Shown: piece after piece, positions 44,645-52,164 of the stretch
Numbering within the stretch: position 1 is the first letter of the stretch
Layout: every line of letters starts with the position of its first letter
Source: Psychrobacillus antarcticus
GTDB lineage: Bacteria > Bacillota > Bacilli > Bacillales_A > Planococcaceae
Direction of reading: 5' to 3'
Assembly (NCBI RefSeq): GCF_029533155.1
Contig: NZ_JAIZDB010000005.1
Coordinates: 56,974-120,973 of the forward strand
DNA: 64,000 nucleotides
Translations under genes and position numbers: made by a program
Notes under the pieces: model-generated
What the model saw: only the letters and a program-made list of their open reading frames with translations
Database searches by the model: none
Told to the model about the DNA's origin: nothing

Positions 44645-45527
44645 AAGCAATTCCCCAAGCCTAACTAATGATTCAGTTTCAATATATAAGTGGAAATTAC
44701 TATTTCCACTTATATTGATTTTATTTGTTATATTAGTTTTCCCACTTGGATATTCACTATGGTTAGCTTTTCACGATTTCTCAATTATTGATCCAGACTC
44801 TAATAAATTTGTAGGAAATGCACAATTTCAAAAAGTTTTAACTAATCCGATGTATTGGACAGTCATGAAAAATACTTTTCTTTTTGTTTTAATAGCAGTT
44901 AGCTTTGAAGTTATATTAGGTGTATTAATAGCACTTGCTTTAAGTAAACAAAGAATATTAAAAAACTTTACTCGAGCAGTTATACTAGCCCCTATGTTTG
45001 TAACACCTATTGCAGTCGGGCTTATGTTCCGTTTCATCCTTAATAACCAGCTTGGGTTTATTCCAGCCTTTTTAGCAAAATTCAACATATCCATAGATTT
45101 TTTCGGTTCAAATTATACATTATTAACACTTGCTTTAATTGATGTTTGGCAATGGACGCCTTTCATAATACTTATGATTTTATCTGGCCTTGAAAGCCTT
45201 CCTCAAGATCCGTTCGAAGCAGCTTATGTAGAAGGTGCTAGTAAATTAACCGTTTTTTTAACAATAACTTTACCGTTATTGAAACCAGTATTATTAGTAG
45301 CTATTCTAATCCGCTCTCTCGATGCATTAAAAGTATTCGAATATGTTTATGCAATTACCAAAGGTGGTCCAGGAACTTCTACCGAAACTTTGCAATTCTA
45401 TATTCATAAGTTAGGTTTTGGATATTATCGCTTATCCGAAGCGGCAGCCGTATCATGGACAGTGGTAGTTATTATTATGATTGGACTTATTATTATGTTG
45501 AAATCCCCTAAAAAGGAGTCCACATAA
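44637..45527 (+). CDS. ABC sugar transporter permease 1 (MalF type)
   Basis: 296 residues, six helices, with the ATPase-contact EAA loop EAAYVEGASKLTVFLTITLP at residues about 200-219. The ATG overlaps the binding-protein stop by 8 bases. Partners are the permease that follows and the lipoprotein before it. No ATPase gene is in the operon. Confidence 0.9.
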   Translation: MSKSNSPSLTNDSVSIYKWKLLFPLILILFVILVFPLGYSLWLAFHDFSIIDPDSNKFVGNAQFQKVLTNPMYWTVMKNTFLFVLIAVSFEVILGVLIALALSKQRILKNFTRAVILAPMFVTPIAVGLMFRFILNNQLGFIPAFLAKFNISIDFFGSNYTLLTLALIDVWQWTPFIILMILSGLESLPQDPFEAAYVEGASKLTVFLTITLPLLKPVLLVAILIRSLDALKVFEYVYAITKGGPGTSTETLQFYIHKLGFGYYRLSEAAAVSWTVVVIIMIGLIIMLKSPKKEST

Positions 45528-46355
45528 ATGAATAGTTACCAAAAAGAGACCCTTCTTCTCAAAATGGTACGCATCCTTCTTATTTGGATTTCGATATTAA
45601 CTGTTTTAATACCGTTTATTTGGGTAATTTTATCATCATTCAAATCACCCTCCGATTTATCCGATGCAACTAATGTCTTTTTTACACCTATACTTAATAA
45701 TTGGACAAATGTATTCAATAGTGGAATTCCAATAAATTTTATTAATAGCTTTATCGTAGCCTTCATAACTATTTTAATATCGCTAATTGTTGGTCTCCCA
45801 GCTGCCTATTCCATTAGTAAATTTAAAACAGGAGGTAACTTTACAAAGCTTGGAATTCTAATTGCGGAAGTAGTACCATCAGCAACATTAGTGGTTCCAA
45901 TTTTTCTAGCATCATACTTTTTAGGGATAAACGGTAGTATTTTACCTGTAATTTTCGCTCATTTAACTTTTATCTTACCTATTATCACCTGGTTTTTAAT
46001 TGGATTTTTTGATGCTGTACCAAATTCTTTAGAAGAGCAAGCTTTAATAGATGGATGTACAAGATTTGGTGCATTTATAAAAATAATCATTCCACAAGTT
46101 CTCCCTGGAGTAGGGGCAGCAAGTATTTTCGGTTTTGTTCTTTCATGGAATGACATGTTTTATGCTCTAATCCTCGGAGGTAAAGATACGCAAACATTAC
46201 CAATGGCAATAGCTGGATATAATACATTTAGAGGAGTTCAATTGGGTGAGATGTCTGTAGCAATTTTGGTATCCGCTATCCCTACCATTATTTTATCTTT
46301 CTTTATTCAAAAAAGATTGATAAAAATGATGGGTGGTGGAGCTATTAAAGAATAA
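45528..46355 (+). CDS. ABC sugar transporter permease 2 (MalG type)
   Basis: 275 residues, six helices, with the EAA loop EEQALIDGCTRFGAFIKIIIP. It starts directly after the previous stop. The ATG follows AAAAGGAG. It should pair with permease 1 and borrow a general ATPase of the MsmX type from elsewhere in the chromosome. Confidence 0.9.
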   Translation: MNSYQKETLLLKMVRILLIWISILTVLIPFIWVILSSFKSPSDLSDATNVFFTPILNNWTNVFNSGIPINFINSFIVAFITILISLIVGLPAAYSISKFKTGGNFTKLGILIAEVVPSATLVVPIFLASYFLGINGSILPVIFAHLTFILPIITWFLIGFFDAVPNSLEEQALIDGCTRFGAFIKIIIPQVLPGVGAASIFGFVLSWNDMFYALILGGKDTQTLPMAIAGYNTFRGVQLGEMSVAILVSAIPTIILSFFIQKRLIKMMGGGAIKE

Positions 46356-46371
46356 AGGAGCATTAAGCTAT

Positions 46372-47184
46372 ATGCAAAATTATTCAGAAGAACTTAAAGT
46401 CATTAAACATATCCTCTCTCAAGCCGGACAAATCCTATTAAACTGGAAACAACCATTAGACATTCAATGGAAAGGAATAATAAATCCAGTTACAATGGCG
46501 GACAAAGCCTCAGAAACCTACATTATTAATGAATTAATAAAGCACTTTCCAAAAGACAATATTATAAGTGAAGAAAGCCTCAATTTAAGTGGAGAATCTG
46601 CAAAAAACAAAAGAAGATGGTATTTGGATCCTTTAGATGGAACCGTAAACTTTAGTAGATCAATTCCCAGATGGTGCATATCACTTGCTTTAGTAGATGC
46701 TAAAAACCAGCTTGTTCTGGGTGTAGTTTATAGTCCGCATTCAAATGAACTATTTTCTGCAATAAAAGAACAAGGTGCGTATTGTAATGATATTAAAATT
46801 TCAGTAAGTGATGTTAAAGAATTAAATAAATCCGTTATTGCTTCTGGATTTCCTTATACATTTACAAATCCTTCGAAAACAAATTTGGTCGAATGGAGTA
46901 CCTTAACCCCATTAGCTTTAACAGTTCGTTGTATTGGTGCAGCTGCCTTAGATATGTGTCAAGTAGCAAGTGGTAAAATAGATATTTTTTGGGAACAAGG
47001 TTTAGAATACTGGGATACGGCTGCAGGTATTCTAATCTGCAAAGAGGCAGGGGCTATTGTAAGCGATTTAAAAGGAGAAGTTTTAGATCATCCATCTACA
47101 CAAGTTTTAATTGCAAATGCTAATTTACATTCCAAAGTAGTAGAACAGTTTAATAAAATTAGAAATGAGGTTAATATATTATGA
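46372..47184 (+). CDS. Inositol-monophosphatase family phosphatase
   Basis: 270 residues. The metal motifs are intact: ISEES (Glu), LDPLDGTVNF (Asp-Pro-Leu-Asp-Gly-Thr) and EYWDTAAGILI (Trp-Asp-x-Ala-Ala-Gly). It removes phosphate from a sugar or polyol phosphate with magnesium. Family members act on inositol-1-P, fructose-1,6-bisphosphate, PAP or histidinol-P; this one is best read through its operon as acting on the pathway intermediate. The ATG at 46372 follows AAAGGAG; it overlaps the next gene by 4 bases. Confidence 0.88.
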   Translation: MQNYSEELKVIKHILSQAGQILLNWKQPLDIQWKGIINPVTMADKASETYIINELIKHFPKDNIISEESLNLSGESAKNKRRWYLDPLDGTVNFSRSIPRWCISLALVDAKNQLVLGVVYSPHSNELFSAIKEQGAYCNDIKISVSDVKELNKSVIASGFPYTFTNPSKTNLVEWSTLTPLALTVRCIGAAALDMCQVASGKIDIFWEQGLEYWDTAAGILICKEAGAIVSDLKGEVLDHPSTQVLIANANLHSKVVEQFNKIRNEVNIL

Positions 47185-47993
47185 CATGGTTAAAAGAAGT
47201 AATCGGTACTGAAAAAGCAATAATTGCAATGTGTCACCTTTTACCATTACCAGGTGATCCTTACTTTGATAAGGAAAAGGGAATGGATTACGTAGTTGAA
47301 ATGGCAAGAAAGGATTTGCATGCGCTACAAGATGGTGGCGTCGATGCTATTATGTTTTCCAATGAATTTAGTTTGCCATATCTTACAGATGTTAAAACCG
47401 AAACTGTAGTAGCTATGGCCAGAATTATTGGGGAATTAAAATCAGAAATTAAAGTTCCTTTTGGTGTTAATGTACTTTGGGATGCTAAAAAATCTTTAGA
47501 TTTAGCTGCCGCAACAGGTGCCACGTTTGTACGAGAAATTTTCACTGGAGTATATGCAAGTGATTTCGGTACATGGAACACTAATGTGGGTGAAACTATC
47601 AGACATCAGTATAGAATAGGTGCAGAAAATGTAAAACTATTATTTAATATAGTACCTGAAGCTGCCAGATATCTAGCCGACAGAAGTATTGAGAGTATTG
47701 CAAAGTCAACAGTATTTAATAATCGTCCTGATGCTTTATGTGTGTCTGGACTAACAGCCGGTGCTCAAACTGATTCACAGTTATTGAAAAAAGTTAAAGA
47801 TATTGTTCCTGATACAGTTCTATTTGCAAATACAGGTGTACGTTTATCTAATCTGGAAGAACAATTAAGTGTTGCAGATGGTGCTGTTACAGGTACCACT
47901 TTTAAATATGATGGGAAATTTGAAAACCATGTAGATATAGTACGCGTTAAAGAATTTATGAATAAGGTTAAAGAGTTTCGTAATTCCTTATAA
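47181..47993 (+). CDS. BtpA/SgcQ family protein
   Basis: 270 residues, a TIM-barrel-like protein with MCHLLPLPGDP near the start, DGGVDAIMFSNEFSLPY and SGLTAGAQT motifs of the BtpA/SgcQ family. Family members occur in cyanobacterial photosystem I biogenesis (BtpA) and in sugar operons such as sgc of E. coli, where the activity is unknown. Here it ends a sugar operon and overlaps the phosphatase gene, so an aldolase- or isomerase-like step is a guess only. Confidence 0.85.
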   Translation: MTWLKEVIGTEKAIIAMCHLLPLPGDPYFDKEKGMDYVVEMARKDLHALQDGGVDAIMFSNEFSLPYLTDVKTETVVAMARIIGELKSEIKVPFGVNVLWDAKKSLDLAAATGATFVREIFTGVYASDFGTWNTNVGETIRHQYRIGAENVKLLFNIVPEAARYLADRSIESIAKSTVFNNRPDALCVSGLTAGAQTDSQLLKKVKDIVPDTVLFANTGVRLSNLEEQLSVADGAVTGTTFKYDGKFENHVDIVRVKEFMNKVKEFRNSL

Positions 47994-48126
47994 TTTCAAT
48001 CCAAAAAACAGGAGACATGGAATTGTCCCTTTGAAAAATTAAGAACCTGGTTTAGTGTAACAATACAAACTTCGTAACATAAAAATCGACAACCGAATAT
48101 TCTAGAATTAAAAACTGTTCAAAATC

Positions 48127-48167
48127 AAAACGCAAGAATGTTGATTTAATTACATTCTTGCGTTTTC
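48127..48167 (+). terminator. Intrinsic terminator of the sugar operon
   Basis: AAAACGCAAGAATGT (48127-48141) pairs perfectly with ACATTCTTGCGTTTT (48152-48166). The rest of the 47994-48399 gap shows no gene; a GTCGTTAAATA motif at about 48234 recalls the element upstream of nhaC. Confidence 0.85.
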
Positions 48168-48399
48168 AATATTTATTATAAGTGGCTAAAATAACCCTTT
48201 TAGGACTGCCCCTTGCCTATTTTATCTTGAAAACGGTCGTTAAATAAATTTCATCTGTAACTTTTGGATTTTAATAGTCTCCACTATCGGAAATTTCAGA
48301 AATACATTTCTGAAAAGAGATTTACAATTCCTATCAGTTTAGTTAGAGTTAGAGTGTGAGTTGGAATTTTCAAAAAATAAAAGGAAGAAGGTTTATATA

Positions 48400-48939
48400 T
48401 TGGTCACAATAAAGAATTCACATTTAACGTTAGGCAATGCAGAAGCAAGAATAAAAATGGAGGTGTTTTTAAACCTAGCTTGTCCTTATTGCGCATCCTT
48501 CTATGAACTAGTAGATGGAGCACTTCAACCATACATAAATGAGAACAAAGTTGAATTGATTGTAAAGCATTATGATAAACCACGAGAAATGCTCTTACCG
48601 GGAGCGCTAATTAACCTCAACTTAGACTATAATAATCCTGCAAAAACATTAGATAACATTAAGTCTTTATTCAAAGAACAGGAAACATGGGATAAACTTT
48701 CAAGTCATGGGATTAAAAAATATATTGAACATAGTTATGGATTGAAAGAAGAAGAGCAAAACATTGAAATTAGTCTTCAAGTCATTTCAGAAGCAATTGA
48801 ACGAGGAGTTAAAATGGTTCCAACTGTATTTATTAATGATTTAGAATTCCAATACCCACGTGAAATTTTCTTAGAAGAATTAATACAAGTATTAGACCAA
48901 CAGCTGTATTTCCAAACAACGACAAATAAAAATGCCTAA
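48400..48939 (+). CDS. DsbA/thioredoxin-like protein
   Basis: 179 residues of the thioredoxin fold with a CPYC active site (LNLACPYCASFYEL) near residue 30, an inserted helical domain, and a cis-Pro motif MVPTVFIND. There is no signal peptide, so it acts in the cytoplasm. The TTG at 48400 has AGAAGG 8 bases upstream; the frame extends to 48361 without a better site. The substrate is unknown. Confidence 0.85.
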   Translation: MVTIKNSHLTLGNAEARIKMEVFLNLACPYCASFYELVDGALQPYINENKVELIVKHYDKPREMLLPGALINLNLDYNNPAKTLDNIKSLFKEQETWDKLSSHGIKKYIEHSYGLKEEEQNIEISLQVISEAIERGVKMVPTVFINDLEFQYPREIFLEELIQVLDQQLYFQTTTNKNA

Positions 48940-48947
48940 AGCATTCT

Positions 48948-49376
48948 TTGAAGCTCTAGATCTTCAAGAAGAAGTGTCGGTGGAAATGAACAGAAGAAGT
49001 TCGCAGAACATCAACTAGGTGGAGATAAAAACATATATATTATGCCTCTAAGATTTGAAGATAACTTTGTCATTAATAAAATGGAGGGAGTATCATATAA
49101 CGATAAGGATATATGATACTCCAGATAGGCACTTCCTTTAGTGAAAATATGTTAAAGTATGTAGTTGCACATGAATATCACCATGCAATAAACATACTGG
49201 CAAACGGCGAGATATCTTTCTATACTGTTTTAGATAGGATTCTTTTTGAAGGAAAAGTGGATTCCTTTGCACGTATCGTCTATCCTGATTTAAGTTCTCC
49301 CTGGACAGAATCGTTATCAGAGGAATCTACAGCGATATTTTTAGAGGGGCGATTAGTATCTAAAACGAAAGGGTGA
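48948..49376 (+). pseudogene. Decayed DUF2268-type predicted zinc protease
   Basis: Fragments in successive frames give FEALDLQEEV, then NEQKKFAEHQLGGDKNIYIM and KMEGVSYNDKDI, then ILQIGTSFSENMLKYVVAHE with HEYHH and SLSEESTAIFLEGRLVSK. The HExHH zinc motif and order match DUF2268 proteases, but at least two frameshifts and a stop interrupt the gene. Only the last 87 residues (from 49113) are open. Confidence 0.7.
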
Positions 49377-49381
49377 GCCAT

Positions 49382-50407
49382 TTGCGTATAGTTTTACCAA
49401 TTTTAACAGTGTTTTTAGTGGCTTTGTTAGGTGTTGGTATTTTTAATCTCCTCTCCTTTCCGATGCCATGGATGCTGGGCTCCCTATTCGGTGTCCTTTT
49501 ATCCCAGTTTCTGCTCAAAGTTCCTTATCAGTGGCCAGCTTTTTTTAGAAATATCGGGCTAGCCATTGTCGGAACTTCGATTGGACAACTGTTTACTTTA
49601 GAAATTTTGTTATCGATGAAACATTCACTGGTTTTTATGCTCATTTTCAATACTTTTCTTAGCATATTTTGTTTTTTGTTAGCATATATCGTCCATCGAT
49701 TTACAAATATCTCTCTGCCTACTGCAATTACAGCTAGTATTCCAGGTGGACTCTCCCAGTTAGTAGTTTTTGCGGAAGAACAAAAAAATCTGGATGTAAC
49801 TGTCGTGACATTTTTTCATGTCGTCCGTGTCATTTCCGTTGTCGGATTTATTCCCTTTATTGTCTCAGTAACAAATCAGACTAACACAGTAGTAACCATT
49901 GAAACTCCTCATTATTTGTATAATCTGTTAATTATTTTTCTTGGCTTTTTAGTTATACCTTTCGGGAAGAAGTTACACCTTCCCGTACCATATTTTTTAA
50001 CACCTGTTATTTTAGGGCTATTACTTAGCTTTACTCCTCTGGAACCAGTAGCAATGAATGATTTATTTTTACATATTGCTCAGGTGGCGATTGGTGCTTA
50101 TATTGGATTAATGATAAAACCACAAGCAATACGTTTAAAGAATTCTATTTTAATAAGTGCCGTACTGAGTGCCTTATTACTACTGGCACTGACGTTTGGA
50201 ATTGCCGAAGTTATGGTCTATTTATTTGACATGGATTTTAAAACGAGTTATTTAAGTACAGCTCCTGGTGGCATGGATCAGATGGGATTAATCGCAACTG
50301 CTGTTCATGCAGATGCTACCCAAGTAACAATATTCCAATTGTTTAGAATGCTTTTTATCTATATTGTGATTTTACCCATATTGAAATGGTGGTACATTAA
50401 GGAATAG
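49382..50407 (+). CDS. AbrB-type (PF05145) membrane protein, putative transporter
   Basis: About 341 residues with ten hydrophobic helices in two related halves, each with a PGG motif: ASIPGGLSQLVVFAEE and STAPGGMDQMGLIA. The family is named after ammonia monooxygenase/AbrB but is a membrane carrier of unknown substrate, unrelated to the AbrB regulator. I use the TTG at 49382; the GTG at 49373 overlaps the ribosome site. No partner is evident. Confidence 0.8.
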   Translation: MRIVLPILTVFLVALLGVGIFNLLSFPMPWMLGSLFGVLLSQFLLKVPYQWPAFFRNIGLAIVGTSIGQLFTLEILLSMKHSLVFMLIFNTFLSIFCFLLAYIVHRFTNISLPTAITASIPGGLSQLVVFAEEQKNLDVTVVTFFHVVRVISVVGFIPFIVSVTNQTNTVVTIETPHYLYNLLIIFLGFLVIPFGKKLHLPVPYFLTPVILGLLLSFTPLEPVAMNDLFLHIAQVAIGAYIGLMIKPQAIRLKNSILISAVLSALLLLALTFGIAEVMVYLFDMDFKTSYLSTAPGGMDQMGLIATAVHADATQVTIFQLFRMLFIYIVILPILKWWYIKE

Positions 50408-50453
50408 TAAAAATTTATGGTCAACATTGAGAATATCGTATTTTAAAGAATTT

Positions 50454-50741
50454 TTAAACTGAAAAAGTTTCCCCTTTATCCAAGTTCAAAGTGTGATTGT
50501 TGATTGTGATAATATGGTTATTTGTCCAAACCACATCTGCTTTGTCCATCTTGTCATCATAGTAGATATTCTTCTTGAACCAAAGAGGACCATTTACTTT
50601 TCCTGAGGTAGCTGCACCACCATTTAATCTGTAGAAGTTGATTGTCGTTTTAGAGTCGGGTGATTGGGTTGTTACAATGGGTTCCGTTGCAACTGTATTC
50701 ACTGCTATTCCTAAAAAAAATTGCTGTAAGGGGAAATGCAA
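50454..50741 (-). pseudogene. Probable DUF5412 gene remnant
   Basis: The last 70 residues (DSKTTINFYRLNGGAATSGK, KNIYYDDKMDKADVVWTNNH, ITINNHTLNLDKGETFSV) resemble the C-terminal part of DUF5412 proteins. The N-terminal membrane helix expected upstream is split over other frames with stop codons (50742-50880), where VELLSVLGIFMGISGF can still be read. Most likely a decayed gene. Confidence 0.55.
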
Positions 50742-51024
50742 TTATGCCAGGCGGCCAACTTCTCTATCTTGCTGCCCTGCAGCTTTTGTCTCTAAATCCG
50801 GAAATACCCATAAAAATTCCAAGAACAGAGAGCAACTCGACCACCTTCTAATTGTTAAACATCTTGGAGGCTCTGTTTGATTTTGGATTTATATTGTGTA
50901 CCTAAAAGTGGCACGTATGTATTCAATTATATATGTTTTTCAAAAGTTTAATTGAGTAGCTTTGAAATTAATTCTTACGTACTATCCTCACACCTGAACA
51001 CAAAATTAATACTGTAAATGAATT

Positions 51025-51200
51025 GGACATCCTAAGGTTACGGTAACAGAAGAGTTTCAAGAGGCATATGATCGTTGAAAATCAGGAGAGATTGCTGCAG
51101 TAAAAGCAATGCAAGAAATTGGGTTCAAAAACAACTTTATATAAAATAGCCAAAGAGTATGAAGAATGGTTATATAGAGGAAATTCTTTAATAATTTGGG
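51025..51200 (+). pseudogene. C-terminal remnant of a serine recombinase (resolvase family)
   Basis: GHPKVTVTEEFQEAYDR-stop-KSGEIAAVKAMQEIGFK, then a frame change to KTTLYKIAKEYEEW. This is the HTH tail of Tn-type resolvases/invertases. A TGA replaces a Trp codon and there is a frameshift. The catalytic domain is absent. The surrounding gap 50881-51481 holds only this and a hairpin. Confidence 0.7.
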
Positions 51201-51332
51201 GACCCACGATTTAATATTTGATTTTTATATTATAAAATTCTAGTATTCTATACGGCGCCCACTCCGGGTTAAATTAATTCTGCTTATTGATTTAAGTGAA
51301 AAGGGTCCGAAGATTTTTAATCGATGTCAAAG

Positions 51333-51368
51333 AAAAAGCAAGAGTAGTAACTACCCTAGCTTTTTTTA
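51333..51368. terminator. Hairpin terminator
   Basis: AAAAAGC...GTAG / CTAC...GCTTTTT hairpin followed by a run of T residues, on the 3' side of the minus-strand gntR gene. Confidence 0.6.
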
Positions 51369-51481
51369 TAAATTAAAATGTTTTATTTTACTCAAAAGAA
51401 TACTTTTTTATCTATTCATAAGTACCCGAATTTATAAGGACTTATTGGGCTGATTAGTCTATATTTACAATAAAAAAGTAC

Positions 51482-52153
51482 TTATTTGGGCACATAACTC
51501 TCGATTGCTAACAGTGTTGTAGTATAGCTATTTCGAATATGTTCTCGCATAACAGATTCTACTAAATCAGCATTCCCAGTAAGAAATGCTTTATATATTT
51601 CCTCATGTTCAAGAATAGGTCGATTTGGGTCGTAATAAGGATTAAATTTACCACCAATTCTTCTGTATCGATTAATATGATGATCAATTTGTTCAATGAA
51701 GCGCATCATTGTTTCATTTTCACTTAACTGATGAATCAACTCATGAAATTCGGTCCCATATTTTACAATATCCATTATTCTATTTTCAGAAGCAGCTAGT
51801 TTCATTAAGTAGATTTTATCATATAACTGCTGTAGCTCCAGTTGAGTAATGCGCATACTTGCTTCACGAGCTAATGCACCTTCTAATACCTCACGTGCAC
51901 AATAAATCTCTTTTGCATGCCTTAGAGTAATATCTGTTACATGTATTCTTCCATTAGACGCTTTAAACACCAATCCTTCAAGTTCCAAACGATATAAAGC
52001 CTGACGTAGCGGGGTTCGACTAACAGAAAATTGTTCAACTAACTGTTCTTCTAATAAATGTTCTAATGGCTCAAAGTACCATTCTACAATTTTTCTTCGA
52101 ATTTCATGATAAACAATATCACTAGTAGATTTTCTTTTCGCTTTTTCGAACAT
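51482..52153 (-). CDS. GntR family (FadR subfamily) regulator
   Basis: 223 residues: an N-terminal winged helix (VYHEIRRKIVEWYFEPLEHLLEEQLVEQFSVSRTPLRQAL) and a C-terminal FCD domain with the usual metal or ligand His residues (FHELIHQL, HEEIYKAFLTGN). It is the last gene of the tricarboxylate operon and likely its substrate-sensing regulator. It starts with an ATG 11 bases after the aconitase stop. Confidence 0.9.
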   Translation of the reverse strand: MFEKAKRKSTSDIVYHEIRRKIVEWYFEPLEHLLEEQLVEQFSVSRTPLRQALYRLELEGLVFKASNGRIHVTDITLRHAKEIYCAREVLEGALAREASMRITQLELQQLYDKIYLMKLAASENRIMDIVKYGTEFHELIHQLSENETMMRFIEQIDHHINRYRRIGGKFNPYYDPNRPILEHEEIYKAFLTGNADLVESVMREHIRNSYTTTLLAIESYVPK

Positions 52154-52164
52154 TTAATCATTCC

